Below, piece after piece: positions 45,407-56,408 of a stretch of DNA of 64,000 nt. The stretch covers positions 186,001 through 250,000 of the forward strand of contig NZ_BMWC01000002.1 of assembly GCF_014651035.1 (NCBI RefSeq), given 5' to 3'. The position numbers and the translations under genes are program-made. The DNA comes from Streptomyces lomondensis (lineage in GTDB: Bacteria > Actinomycetota > Actinomycetes > Streptomycetales > Streptomycetaceae). How positions within the stretch are numbered: the first letter of the stretch is position 1; every line of letters starts with the position of its first letter. Under the pieces are notes generated by a model. It was not told the DNA's origin. It searched no databases and worked only from the letters and a program-made list of their open reading frames with translations.

Positions 45407-45573
45407 GACAGCAGCGTACCCAAACACGATAGATCGCGACACCCCCTGTGTCGCGGCCGACCGTGACGAACTGAGCCTTACCTCACAAGGTCGCCGTCAG
45501 CGGCAGGTTCTAGTCTGGTGGGCGCTCGCCGAAGGAGGCGGGCCGCCGTCTGCCGAGTGAGGAATGGGCTGAG

Positions 45574-47244
<1,671 letters not shown>

Positions 47245-47321
47245 CGAGGGCGGTGACGAATCGCCTCCACGGGGAACAGTGGTCGCGGCGCGGACGCTGT
47301 GACACGTGGAGGTGATCGTCG

Positions 47322-48725
47322 ATGACCGACGAGCAGGACAGGACCGAGTACCGCACCGAGCACGACTCCATGGGCGAGGTGCGGGTGCCCGCCCACGCCA
47401 AGTGGCGTGCTCAGACCCAGCGCGCGGTGGAGAACTTCCCGGTCTCCGGGCAGCGCATCGAGCGCGCGCACATCGAGGCGCTGGCCCGGATCAAGGGCGC
47501 GGCGGCCAAGGTCAACGCCGAGCTGGGGGTCCTGGACAAGGACATCGCCGGGGCGATCCAGGAGGCGGCCGGGGAGGTCGCCGCGGGCAGGTGGGACGAG
47601 CACTTCCCCGTCGACGTGTTCCAGACGGGGTCCGGGACCTCGTCCAACATGAACACCAACGAGGTCATCGCCACCCTGGCCAGTGAGCGGCTCGGGCGCC
47701 CCGTGCACCCGAACGACCACGTCAACGCCTCCCAGTCGTCCAACGACGTCTTCCCCTCCTCCCTCCACATCGCCGCCACCGCCGCCGTGACGCGCGACCT
47801 GATCCCGGCCCTGGACCATCTCGCCGGCTCCCTGGAGCGCAAGGCCGAGGAGTTCGCCGACGTCGTGAAGTCCGGGCGGACGCACCTGATGGACGCCACG
47901 CCCGTGACGCTGGGGCAGGAGTTCGGCGGGTACGCGGCCCAGGTGCGGTACGGCATCGAGCGGCTGGAGGCGTCCCTTCCCCGGCTCGCCGAACTGCCCC
48001 TCGGCGGCACGGCCGTCGGCACCGGCATCAACACCCCGCCCGGTTTCTCGGCCGCCGTGATCGAGGAGGTCGCCCGGACGACCGGGCTGCCGCTGACCGA
48101 GGCGCGGAACCACTTCGAGGCGCAGGGCGCCCGGGACGGCGTCGTCGAGACCAGCGGGCAGCTGCGGACCATCGCGGTCGGGCTGACGAAGATCGCCAAC
48201 GACCTGCGCTGGATGTCCTCCGGGCCGCGCACGGGGCTCGCCGAGATCGCCCTGCCCGACCTCCAGCCCGGCTCCTCGATCATGCCGGGCAAGGTGAATC
48301 CGGTCATTCCGGAGGCCGTGCTCATGGTGTGCGCGCAGGTCGTCGGCAACGACGCCACCGTCGCCACCGCCGGCGCCGCCGGGAACTTCGAGCTCAACGT
48401 GATGCTGCCGGTCATCGCGAAGAACGTGCTGGAGTCGATCCGGCTGCTCGCCAACGCGACGCGGCTGCTCGCCGACCGCACCGTCGACGGCATCACCGCC
48501 AACCGCGAGCGGGCGCGGGAGTACGCCGAGTCCTCCCCCTCCGTCGTGACGCCGCTCAACAAGTACATCGGGTACGAGGAGGCCGCGAAGGTCGCCAAGA
48601 AGGCGCTGGCCGAGCGGAAGACGATCCGTCAGGTCGTCCTGGACAGCGGGTACGTGGAGCGCGGCGACCTGACCCTGGAGCAGCTCGACGAGGCGCTGGA
48701 TGTCCTGCGGATGACGCACCCGTGA
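47322..48725 (+). CDS. fumC: Fumarate hydratase class II
   Basis: 467 residues of the lyase superfamily with the signature [12 protein letters not shown], substrate loops [29 protein letters not shown] and [13 protein letters not shown]. It is the oxygen-stable iron-free fumarase. Having class I and II side by side lets the cell keep fumarase activity under oxidative or iron stress. ATG 47322 follows GGAGGTGATC. Confidence 0.97.
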   Translation: MTDEQDRTEYRTEHDSMGEVRVPAHAKWRAQTQRAVENFPVSGQRIERAHIEALARIKGAAAKVNAELGVLDKDIAGAIQEAAGEVAAGRWDEHFPVDVFQTGSGTSSNMNTNEVIATLASERLGRPVHPNDHVNASQSSNDVFPSSLHIAATAAVTRDLIPALDHLAGSLERKAEEFADVVKSGRTHLMDATPVTLGQEFGGYAAQVRYGIERLEASLPRLAELPLGGTAVGTGINTPPGFSAAVIEEVARTTGLPLTEARNHFEAQGARDGVVETSGQLRTIAVGLTKIANDLRWMSSGPRTGLAEIALPDLQPGSSIMPGKVNPVIPEAVLMVCAQVVGNDATVATAGAAGNFELNVMLPVIAKNVLESIRLLANATRLLADRTVDGITANRERAREYAESSPSVVTPLNKYIGYEEAAKVAKKALAERKTIRQVVLDSGYVERGDLTLEQLDEALDVLRMTHP

Positions 48726-48808
48726 CGTTTCGCGGAGCACGTACGCCCGGCGCGTGAACCGTGACACGCGCCGCAGCGTCGTATGCCTACGGCACCTAAT
48801 ATCTGTGC

Positions 48809-49501
48809 ATGGCAGAGGGCGGAGCGGTGAGACGCGTGGAAACGGGTGGTGCGGCGGGCTTCTGGGCCCCCGGGAGCCGGATCCTGTGGCGGTACCGGGA
48901 GAACGGCGGCGCGCACGTCCACATCGCGCGCCCCGTCACCGTCGTACGGGACGACGCGGAGCTGCTCGCCGTGTGGCTGGCGCCCGGCACCGAGTGCGTG
49001 AAGCCGGTGCTCGCCGACGGCACCCCCGTGCACCTGGAGCCGCTTCAGACGCGTTACACCAAGCCGCGGACCGTGCAGCGCGACCGCTGGTTCGGCACGG
49101 GGGTCCTCAAGCTCGCCCGGCCCGGCGAGCCCTGGTCGGTGTGGCTGTTCTGGGAGCCGGGCTGGCAGTTCAAGAACTGGTACGTGAACCTGGAGGCGCC
49201 GCTGTCCCGTTGGGCGGGCGGCGTCGACTCGGAGGACCATTTCCTGGACATCTCCGTGCATCCCGACCGCAGTTGGCACTGGCGCGACGAGGACGAGTTC
49301 GCCCAGGCCCGGAGGGACGGGCTGATGGACGACCAACAGGTCGAAAAGGTACGGGCGGCGGGGCGGGCCGCGGTGGAGGTGATCCGCGCCTGGAGGCCGC
49401 CGTTCTCGGAAGGCTGGCAGCACTGGCGCCCGGATCCGTCCTGGGGGGTACCGTCACTGCCGGAGGACTGGGACCGTACGCCCGCGCATCTGTCCTCATG
49501 A
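48809..49501 (+). CDS. DUF402-domain protein (FomD-like nucleotide hydrolase fold)
   Basis: 230 residues. The DUF402 part (about 85-190) has WSVWLFWEPGWQFKNWYVNLEAP and DHFLDISVHPD with DEDEF acidic residues, which bind metal in the related FomD cytidylyl hydrolase and in nucleoside phosphatases. It probably cleaves a nucleotide or diphosphate; substrate unknown. Confidence 0.87.
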   Translation: MAEGGAVRRVETGGAAGFWAPGSRILWRYRENGGAHVHIARPVTVVRDDAELLAVWLAPGTECVKPVLADGTPVHLEPLQTRYTKPRTVQRDRWFGTGVLKLARPGEPWSVWLFWEPGWQFKNWYVNLEAPLSRWAGGVDSEDHFLDISVHPDRSWHWRDEDEFAQARRDGLMDDQQVEKVRAAGRAAVEVIRAWRPPFSEGWQHWRPDPSWGVPSLPEDWDRTPAHLSS

Positions 49502-49617
49502 GACCCTTGATGCGACCCCGGGCAAGAAACGTAGGATCGTCCTCCGCAAGGGCGCGCGGCGGCAACTACCGGAGCACGCGCTGAGCTTGACCGATCGTCA
49601 CCGAGGGGCGGCAGGAC

Positions 49618-49821
49618 GTGAGCGAGGGGTACGAGGGCAACACCGGCAGGGCCTGCGGTACAGGCTCCGCGGGCCGCAGACGGTCCGCCGGTGGCACAGG
49701 AACAACCTCTGACCACGCGGGAATTCCGTTCCTGGGGCACGCATTCCGGGTATCGGAGTTTCGGCGGGACCAACTGCGCGCGCGGCGCGCAGCCCCGGAC
49801 GGATGGATTCGACACGCGTGA
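49618..49821 (+). CDS. Possible small protein coupled to the SpoIIE-type phosphatase
   Basis: A 67-residue frame. GTG 49618 follows GAGGGG at nine bases, and its stop TGA (49819-49821) overlaps a GTG start (49818) of the phosphatase frame as GTGA. The protein is Gly/Arg/Ser-rich with no recognised domain. Codon bias at third positions is only moderate, so it may not be real; the overlap and ribosome site are the main support. Confidence 0.35.
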   Translation: MSEGYEGNTGRACGTGSAGRRRSAGGTGTTSDHAGIPFLGHAFRVSEFRRDQLRARRAAPDGWIRHA

Positions 49822-51923
49822 CGGAGCAGCCGACCTCCTTCGAGCGCCCGCAGCCGGGCGTCGACCCCGCGGACCCCCGCGGGGCGCTCGTGCATACCTC
49901 GACACCGGCACGTGCGCCCGGCGCGGGCGCCTTACCGGCACAGAGCCGCTCCGGCGGCGAAGTCAACGCCCCGGGCACGTCGGAGCCGGGCACCTCCACG
50001 CCGTTCGGCAAGGGCAAGGACACCGTGAGCGACCCCGCCTCCGAGCACTCCCAGCCGGGTGCCGAGCAGACCGCCGAGCGCGAGACCCCTCGGCCGCGCC
50101 CGGCCCCCGAGCACATTCCGCTGCAGCCGGCCGACGAACAGGACCGGCCGGCGGCGGGCGCCGACGGGCAGGAGCGCCGTTCCGGCCAGGCCCTGCCGCC
50201 GGGCCGGCCCACGCCGATGCGGCGGGATGGCGACCGGCTCAGGTTCGTCGGTGCCGCCACCCGGCGGATCGCCCGCGGCATCGACCTCGACGAGATCGTG
50301 ATGGGGCTGTGCCGGGCCACCGTGCCCACCTTCTCCGACGCGATCCTGGTCTATCTGCGCGACCCGCTGCCGGTCGGCGACGAGCGGCCCACCGGCCCGC
50401 TGGTGCTGCGGCTGCGCCGCACCGACCGGATACCGGCGGAGCGCGACACGGAGAACGGCTTCCTGCCGGCCGCGCAGCCCGAGCCGAACGAGCTGGACAC
50501 GGTCGGCGCCGAGCTGTGCGAGGTACGGCCCGGCAGCGCGCTCGCCGAGGTCCTGCGGGGCGTGCGCCCGGTTTTCACCGACGCGCCCGCGGCCCGCGCG
50601 GCACTTCCCGAACTGCTCGGCGAGGGCGGCGAGTTCGCCGTACCGGACGGACAGCGCGCGATCCTCGCGCCGCTGCGCGGCCGGCGCCGGGTGATCGGTG
50701 CCGCCCTGTTCCTGCGCCGTCCCGAGCGCATCGCGTTCGAGCCGGACGACCTGCTGGTGGCCGCACAGCTCGCCACGCACAGCGCCCTGGGCATCGACAA
50801 GGCCGTGCTGTACGGCCGCGAGGCCTACATCGCGGACGAGCTGCAGCGCACCATGCTGCCCGAGACGCTGCCCCGCCCCACGGGCGTGCGGCTCGCCTCC
50901 CGCTATCTGCCGGCCGCGGAGACCGCCCGGGTCGGCGGCGACTGGTACGACGCGATCCCGCTGCCCGGCAGCCGGGTCGCCCTGGTCGTCGGTGACGTCA
51001 TGGGCCACTCCATGACGTCGGCCGCCATCATGGGCCAGCTGCGCACGACCGCCCAGACCCTCGCCGGTCTCGACCTGCCGCCGCAGGAGGTGCTGCACCA
51101 CCTCGACGAGCAGGCCCAGCGCCTCGGCGTGGACCGCATGGCGACCTGCCTCTACGCGGTCTACGACCCGGTCTCGCACCGCATCACCATCGCCAACGCC
51201 GGCCATCCGCCGCCCGTCCTGCTCCACCTGGGCGGCCGCGCGGAGGTGCTGCGCGTGCCGGCCGGTGCCCCCATCGGGGTCGGCGGCGTCGACTTCGAGG
51301 CCGTCGAGCTGGACGCGCCCGCCGGGGCGACCCTGCTGCTGTACACCGACGGCCTGGTCGAGTCCCGCCTCAGGGACGTGTGGACCGGCATCGAGCAGCT
51401 GCGGGAGAAGCTCGCCGCGACCGCGCAGCTCACCGGGCCGGACCATCCGCCGCCCCTGGAGGCGCTGTGCGACGAGGTGCTCGACATGCTCGGCCCGGGC
51501 GACCGGGACGACGACATCGCGCTGCTCGCCGCCCGCTTCGACGGCATCGCGCCGAGTGACGTGGCGTACTGGTTCCTGGAGCCGGAGGACGCGGCCCCCG
51601 GCCGGGCCCGCCGCCTGGCCCGGCGCGCCCTGCAGCGCTGGGGCCTTGAGGAGCTCAGCGACTCGGTCGAGCTGCTGGTCAGCGAGGTCGTGACGAACGC
51701 CGTGCGGTACGCCTCCCGGCCGGTCACGCTCCGACTGCTGCGGACGGACGTCCTGCGGTGCGAGGTGGGCGACGACGTCCCGCAGCTGCCGCGGCTGCGG
51801 CAGGCGCGCGCCACGGACGAGGGCGGACGCGGGCTGTACCTGGTGAACCGGCTGGCCCGGCGCTGGGGCGCGACCCGGCTCAGCACGGGCAAGGTCGTCT
51901 GGTTCGAGCTCAACCGCAGCTGA
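49818..51923 (+). CDS. GAF-PP2C(SpoIIE)-HATPase signalling phosphatase
   Basis: About 701 residues. A disordered Pro/Gly/Ala-rich N-terminus (1-130) is followed by a GAF-like sensor (about 140-330), a SpoIIE/PP2C phosphatase (about 355-575; GGDWYDAIPL, VVGDVMGHSM, YTDGLVESR, DRDDDIALLAARF) and a C-terminal HATPase (about 590-700; ELLVSEVVTNAVRYAS and DEGGRGLYLV). It would act on anti-sigma/anti-anti-sigma partners, like the protein at 5777. GTG 49818 overlaps the small upstream frame; ATG 49803 is the alternative start. Confidence 0.92.
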   Translation: MTEQPTSFERPQPGVDPADPRGALVHTSTPARAPGAGALPAQSRSGGEVNAPGTSEPGTSTPFGKGKDTVSDPASEHSQPGAEQTAERETPRPRPAPEHIPLQPADEQDRPAAGADGQERRSGQALPPGRPTPMRRDGDRLRFVGAATRRIARGIDLDEIVMGLCRATVPTFSDAILVYLRDPLPVGDERPTGPLVLRLRRTDRIPAERDTENGFLPAAQPEPNELDTVGAELCEVRPGSALAEVLRGVRPVFTDAPAARAALPELLGEGGEFAVPDGQRAILAPLRGRRRVIGAALFLRRPERIAFEPDDLLVAAQLATHSALGIDKAVLYGREAYIADELQRTMLPETLPRPTGVRLASRYLPAAETARVGGDWYDAIPLPGSRVALVVGDVMGHSMTSAAIMGQLRTTAQTLAGLDLPPQEVLHHLDEQAQRLGVDRMATCLYAVYDPVSHRITIANAGHPPPVLLHLGGRAEVLRVPAGAPIGVGGVDFEAVELDAPAGATLLLYTDGLVESRLRDVWTGIEQLREKLAATAQLTGPDHPPPLEALCDEVLDMLGPGDRDDDIALLAARFDGIAPSDVAYWFLEPEDAAPGRARRLARRALQRWGLEELSDSVELLVSEVVTNAVRYASRPVTLRLLRTDVLRCEVGDDVPQLPRLRQARATDEGGRGLYLVNRLARRWGATRLSTGKVVWFELNRS

Positions 51924-51955
51924 GAGCCGTACGCACACGTACGAACAAGCCGCAG

Positions 51956-51979
51956 GGCGCCCGGTGTTCACCGGGCGCC
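51956..51979. terminator. Bidirectional hairpin between phosphatase and PBP genes
   Basis: A perfect inverted repeat GGCGCCCGGTG / CACCGGGCGCC with a minimal loop lies 10 bases before the stop of the convergent PBP gene. Confidence 0.75.
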
Positions 51980-51988
51980 TGCGCGCTC

Positions 51989-54292
51989 CTACTCCTCGTC
52001 GCCCGGCTGGATCGGGTCGATCGGTCCTCCTCCTCCACCGCCGCCGCCGTCGGCCGGCGGTGTCGTCTCCGGGGCCGTGGGCGGTGTGAAGGTGGGCGGT
52101 GACGTCGTCGGGGTCGGCGGCGGGGACGACGAGGGCTTCTCCGACGTCGGCGGCGGGGACGACGACGGCTCCTTGGTCGTTGGCTCCTGCGTGGGCTCCC
52201 TGGTCGGCTCCTTCGTGGGCGTCGGCGTCCACGTCGGCTGGACGGCCGCGCCCTGCTGGGTCTCCAGGTCGAACTTGGTGACGTCGCCCATCACGCCGAA
52301 GGTGTACGCCGCCCAGATCTGCGCCGGGAAGCCACCGCCGTTGACCCGGGGTTCCCCGCCCGCCTTGTACATCGGTACCTGGGCGTGGGTCTTGTCGTCC
52401 TCGCCGAACAGGCCCACCGAGGTGACCAGGTTCGGCGTGTAGCCGGTGAACCAGGCCGACTTGTTGTTGTCGGACGTGCCGGTCTTGCCCGCGACCTGCT
52501 GGCCGTCGCGCTTGGGGTTGTTGCGTACGGATGCCTGGGCGGTGCCGTCGTCGACCACGCCGGTCAGCACCGAGGTCACCGAGTCGGCGGCCTCGCGGCC
52601 GATGGCCTGCTCGCCGACCGGGTCGGGCATGGTGACCGTCTTGTTCAGGTGCTCCGCGGACTTCACGAGGGCCGGGGTGACCTTCTTGCCGTGGTTGGCG
52701 AGGGTCGCGTAGACACCGGCCATCTCCAGGGGGCTCGCGCCCATGCTGCCCAGGGTCTGGGCGGGTACGGCCTCCATGTTCTCGGTGTCCATGCCCAGCT
52801 TGCCGGCGACCTCCACCACCTTGGACATGCCGACGTCGACGCCCATCTGCGCGAAGACGGAGTTGACGGACTTGTTCATCGCCGTCTGGACGGTGATCTT
52901 CCCGTAGTCCTCGTCGTCCTCGTTCTCGGGGGCGAAGCCGACCTTGCTGCCGTTGTCCACGACCTGGCGCTTGCTCGTGCCGTCGTAGATCGTGTTCGCG
53001 GTGATCGGCTTGCCGTCCTGCGTCTCGGCCTGCTCCTCCAGGGCGGCGGCCAGGATGACCGGCTTGAACGTGGAGGCGGGCTGGTAGTCGGAGCGGGTGG
53101 CGTTGTTGGTGTAGTGCTTGAAGTAGTCCACGCCGCCGTACATCGCGACCACGGCGCCCGTCTTCGGGTTCACGGACGCGGCACCGGCCTGGACGTCCCG
53201 GTCGACCTCGCGCTTCTCCGGGTCGAGCTTGCTGGTGAGCTGCTGCCGGACGGACTTCTCCAGCGCCGCCTGCTTCTTCTTGTCGATGTTGAGCGTGATG
53301 GTCCAGCCGCCGGCGTTGACCAACGCCTCGGCTTCCTTGGTGCTGCCGGCGATGCCCTCGGCGACGAGCTGCCTCTCCAGGGCCGCGTTGGCCGCGTTGA
53401 CCAGGTAGCCCTTCTGGCCCTCCATGCCGGGGGCCGGCTTGGGCTCCTTCGGCACCGGGAACTTCATGGAGTCGCGCTCGGACTGACTCAGCCAGCCCTC
53501 CTCGACCATGTTCTTCAGGACGTAGTTCCAGCGCGCCTGCACCAGCTTCTTGCCGGTCTCCGACGCCACGGCCCAGTCGTACTGGCTCGGGGCCTGGAGC
53601 AGCGCGGCGAGGTAGGCGCCCTGCGCGACCGTGAGGTTCTCGGCGTCGGTGCGGTAGTAGGCCTGGGCGGCGGCCTGGATGCCGTAGGCGTTGCGGCCGT
53701 AGTAACTGGTGTTGATGTAGCCGGCGAGGATGTAGTCCTTGGACTTCTCCCGGTCCAGCTTCAGCGAGATGACCAGTTCCTTCAGCTTGCGCGAGACGGT
53801 CTGTTCCTGCGTCAGGTAGTAGTTCTTGACGTACTGCTGGGTGATCGTCGAACCGCCCTGCGCGCCCCGGCCGGCGAGTGTGTTGAACAGGCCGCGCGCG
53901 GTGCCCTTGAGGTCGACGCCGGCGTCCTTGTAGAAGGTCTTGTTCTCGGCCGCGACGAAGGTCAGCCGCACGTCCTTGGGGACCCTGGACAGGTCGACGA
54001 CCTCGCGGTTGACCTTGCCATCGCGGGCCATGATCGCGCCGTCGCTGTACTTGTAGATGTTGCTCTGCCGCTTGGCGTCGGCGTTCCCCTCGGGGATGTC
54101 GATCACCATGTACAGCACGATGAAGGCCCCCATGCCGAGCAGGCACAGGCCGAAGAAGGTGCCGAGGATCTTCTTGAAGGTGAAGAGCCTGCGTATGCCG
54201 CTCTTCCCGGCCGCGCCCGACGAACGGCGGCGCTTGGGCGCCGCCCGGCGCCCACCGCGCTGTCGGGCGCGTCTCTCTTCCGCTCGTCCCAT
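51989..54292 (-). CDS. Class A penicillin-binding protein (transglycosylase/transpeptidase)
   Basis: 767 residues. A basic cytoplasmic N-terminus and a membrane helix (about 38-62) precede a GT51 glycosyltransferase (about 85-265; FVAAENKTFYKDAGVD and GGSTITQQYVKNYYL) and a transpeptidase domain (about 355-660; active-site Ser in ASTFKP, KSVNSVF as SxN, KTGTSDNNK as KTG). The tail of about 75 residues is Pro/Thr/Ser-rich, then poly-Gly and acidic. It polymerises and cross-links peptidoglycan and is a beta-lactam target. Divergent from the SPFH gene. Confidence 0.96.
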   Translation of the reverse strand: MGRAEERRARQRGGRRAAPKRRRSSGAAGKSGIRRLFTFKKILGTFFGLCLLGMGAFIVLYMVIDIPEGNADAKRQSNIYKYSDGAIMARDGKVNREVVDLSRVPKDVRLTFVAAENKTFYKDAGVDLKGTARGLFNTLAGRGAQGGSTITQQYVKNYYLTQEQTVSRKLKELVISLKLDREKSKDYILAGYINTSYYGRNAYGIQAAAQAYYRTDAENLTVAQGAYLAALLQAPSQYDWAVASETGKKLVQARWNYVLKNMVEEGWLSQSERDSMKFPVPKEPKPAPGMEGQKGYLVNAANAALERQLVAEGIAGSTKEAEALVNAGGWTITLNIDKKKQAALEKSVRQQLTSKLDPEKREVDRDVQAGAASVNPKTGAVVAMYGGVDYFKHYTNNATRSDYQPASTFKPVILAAALEEQAETQDGKPITANTIYDGTSKRQVVDNGSKVGFAPENEDDEDYGKITVQTAMNKSVNSVFAQMGVDVGMSKVVEVAGKLGMDTENMEAVPAQTLGSMGASPLEMAGVYATLANHGKKVTPALVKSAEHLNKTVTMPDPVGEQAIGREAADSVTSVLTGVVDDGTAQASVRNNPKRDGQQVAGKTGTSDNNKSAWFTGYTPNLVTSVGLFGEDDKTHAQVPMYKAGGEPRVNGGGFPAQIWAAYTFGVMGDVTKFDLETQQGAAVQPTWTPTPTKEPTREPTQEPTTKEPSSSPPPTSEKPSSSPPPTPTTSPPTFTPPTAPETTPPADGGGGGGGGPIDPIQPGDEE

Positions 54293-54485
54293 CGGTCCGA
54301 TCCGCTCCGCTTCGTTCGTGTGTGCTCACATGTCACACAGGTTCGCCGCTCAGGTCAGCTCAGAAAGCTAACACCGGGAGATAAGAGAAAGGGCTGCCGA
54401 TCCGGCCCTTTGCGGACGTGACAATCAGCACCCATCCCAACGGAACCGACGTACGAGACACGCGGAGGGTTGCCAGGACGCCGTA

Positions 54486-54499
54486 AAGTGATATCACTT
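54486..54499. promoter_or_regulatory. Perfect palindrome AAGTGATATCACTT
   Basis: A 14-bp palindrome lies 55 bases before the SPFH start, in an AT-richer stretch between the divergent PBP and SPFH genes. It has the look of a dimeric regulator site overlapping a promoter; no regulator is named. Confidence 0.6.
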
Positions 54500-54553
54500 A
54501 GATAGAAGGAAGCTAGGCAGGAGCGGCTTCCCATCGAGAACGGGGGATCACCC

Positions 54554-55489
54554 ATGACCACACAAGACACGCAGGTCACGGCCGACGTGCCCGAGATGCC
54601 GGTGCCACGCGTGCGGGAGTTCACCGCGCACAGCATCGGCGGCGGGCTCGCCCTGCTGCTCGGCCTGCTCGGACTGCTGGCCGGCGCCGGCCTGATCGCG
54701 GCCGCCACCTCGGTGGACGCGACCGGCGCGAAGGCCGGCCTGATCATCGGCGGCATCCTGGTCGCGCTCGCGGCGTTCCTCGCCATGTGCGGACTGAACA
54801 TGGTGGCGCCGGGCGAGGCCCGGGTCGTCCAGCTCTTCGGCCGGTACCGGGGCACGATCCGGCAGGACGGCCTGCGCTGGGTGAACCCGCTCACCTCGCG
54901 CACGAAGATCTCGACGCGCGTCCGCAACCACGAGACCGCCGTCCTGAAGGTCAACGACGCCTACGGCAACCCGATCGAGCTCGCCGCGGTCGTGGTGTGG
55001 CGCGTCGAGGACACCGCCCAGGCGGTCTTCGAGGTGGACGACTACATCGAGTTCGTCTCCACCCAGACCGAGGCGGCCGTGCGGCACATCGCCATCGAGT
55101 ACCCCTACGACGCCCACGAGGAGGACGGCCTCTCGCTGCGCGGCAACGCCGAGGAGATCACCGAGAAGCTCGCGGTCGAACTGCACGCGCGCGTGGAGGC
55201 GGCCGGGGTGCAGATCATCGAGTCACGCTTCACGCACCTCGCCTACGCCCCCGAGATCGCCTCGGCGATGCTCCAGCGGCAGCAGGCCGGAGCGGTGGTC
55301 GCCGCGCGGCGGCAGATCGTGGACGGGGCGGTCGGGATGGTCGAGGCCGCGATCGCCCGGATCACCGAGCGGGACATCGTGGAACTGGACTCCGAGCGCA
55401 AGGCGGCGATGGTCTCCAACCTGATGGTGGTGCTGTGCGGAGACCGCGCCGCGCAGCCGGTCCTCAACACCGGGTCCCTCTACCAGTGA
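54554..55489 (+). CDS. SPFH/Band-7 domain membrane protein
   Basis: 311 residues. Two adjacent hydrophobic segments (about 25-60 and 62-82) anchor the protein; the SPFH domain follows (about 88-280; [23 protein letters not shown], then [25 protein letters not shown]). Such proteins organise membrane microdomains and scaffold proteases. The C-terminal GTGA overlap couples it to the RHH mini-protein. Confidence 0.92.
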   Translation: MTTQDTQVTADVPEMPVPRVREFTAHSIGGGLALLLGLLGLLAGAGLIAAATSVDATGAKAGLIIGGILVALAAFLAMCGLNMVAPGEARVVQLFGRYRGTIRQDGLRWVNPLTSRTKISTRVRNHETAVLKVNDAYGNPIELAAVVVWRVEDTAQAVFEVDDYIEFVSTQTEAAVRHIAIEYPYDAHEEDGLSLRGNAEEITEKLAVELHARVEAAGVQIIESRFTHLAYAPEIASAMLQRQQAGAVVAARRQIVDGAVGMVEAAIARITERDIVELDSERKAAMVSNLMVVLCGDRAAQPVLNTGSLYQ

Positions 55490-55755
55490 CCGCCCCTTCC
55501 GACGGTCCGGGCCCGCAGCGCCGGCCGCAGCAGCAGCGCAAGCAGGTGCTGCTGCGGCTGGACCCGGCGGTGTACGAGGCGCTGGCGCGGTGGGCCGGGG
55601 ACGAGTTGCGGTCCGCCAACGCGCAGATCGAGTTCCTGCTGCGGCGGGCGCTGGCGGAGGCGGGGCGGTTGCCGCGGGATGCGGGGCCGCTGCCTCGGCG
55701 GGGGCGGCCTCCCGGGTCTACCGGGGGCTCCGCCCCGGGACCCCCGTCGGCCTGA
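55486..55755 (+). CDS. Ribbon-helix-helix-like mini-protein (Arc/MetJ fold)
   Basis: 89 residues. QVLLRLDPAVYEALARWAGDELRSANAQIEFLLRRALAEAG is an Arc-type RHH segment (about 20-60) with a Pro/Arg/Gly tail. It may bind DNA, or serve as a partner of the SPFH protein. GTG 55486 overlaps the SPFH stop. The 3' end contains a GC-rich inverted stretch (GGGGGCTCCGCCCC) that may double as a terminator. Confidence 0.75.
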   Translation: MTAPSDGPGPQRRPQQQRKQVLLRLDPAVYEALARWAGDELRSANAQIEFLLRRALAEAGRLPRDAGPLPRRGRPPGSTGGSAPGPPSA

Positions 55756-55843
55756 TGTACCGGCGGGCCGGGGCGTTGCAGAACTGTGACAACCACGCCC
55801 GACCTGCGCTCCCACGCCCCCCGCCATGATCTACACACTCGGC

Positions 55844-55873
55844 GTATACATGCCGCGTATACACCACGTGTAC
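55844..55873 (+). promoter_or_regulatory. Triple GTATAC-type operator of padR
   Basis: GTATAC (55844-55849), GTATAC (55857-55862) and GTGTAC (55868-55873) are evenly spaced just before the padR ATG at 55884. Each hexamer is itself palindromic or nearly so. PadR regulators usually repress their own operon, so this is the likely autoregulatory site. Confidence 0.65.
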
Positions 55874-55883
55874 AGTCCTGGTC

Positions 55884-56408
55884 ATGTCCATCGGTCACAC
55901 TCTCCTGGGGCTCCTGGAGTCCGGCCCGCGGCACGGTTACGACCTGAAGCGGGCCTTCGACGAGAAGTTCGGTCACGACCGGCCGCTCCACTACGGCCAG
56001 GTCTACTCGACGATGTCCCGGCTGCTGAAGCACGGGCTCGTCGAGGTCGACGGCATCGAGGCGGGCGGCGGGCCCGAGCGCAAGCGGTACGCGATCACCG
56101 AGGCCGGCATCACCGACGTCGAGCGCTGGCTCGCCACGCCCGAGAAGCCGGAGCCGTACCTCCAGTCCACCCTCTACACCAAGGTCGTCCTCGCACTGCT
56201 CACGCACCGGGACGCCGCCGACATCCTCGACACCCAGCGCTCCGAGCACCTGCGCAGCATGCGGATCCTCACCGACCGCAAGCGCAAGGGCGACCTGGCC
56301 GACCAGCTCGTCTGCGACCACGCCCTGTTCCACCTGGAGGCGGACCTGCGCTGGCTGGAACTGACCGCGGCGCGCCTGGACAAGCTCCGCGAGGCGGTGA
56401 CCCGGTGA
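55884..56408 (+). CDS. PadR-family transcriptional regulator
   Basis: 174 residues. The N-terminal winged helix (MSIGHTLLGLLESGPRHGYDLKRAFDEKFG ... QVYSTMSRLLKHGLVEVDG) is diagnostic of PadR; a C-terminal helical dimerisation domain (about 95-170) follows. It should repress the coupled ABC transporter until a ligand or drug is bound. Its stop overlaps the ATPase start (GTGA). Confidence 0.95.
   Translation: MSIGHTLLGLLESGPRHGYDLKRAFDEKFGHDRPLHYGQVYSTMSRLLKHGLVEVDGIEAGGGPERKRYAITEAGITDVERWLATPEKPEPYLQSTLYTKVVLALLTHRDAADILDTQRSEHLRSMRILTDRKRKGDLADQLVCDHALFHLEADLRWLELTAARLDKLREAVTR

Noticed and set aside
49932-54329. A very long open frame on the minus strand (over 1,400 codons) covering the phosphatase and PBP genes
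   Set aside because: It is a GC-driven shadow: the protein is Arg/Gly/Pro-rich with no domain, while the other frames hold clear PP2C, HATPase, GT51 and transpeptidase motifs.
55681-55755. A separate small gene at the RHH 3' end
   Set aside because: It is a GC-rich inverted stretch within the RHH tail, better seen as a terminator-like repeat.
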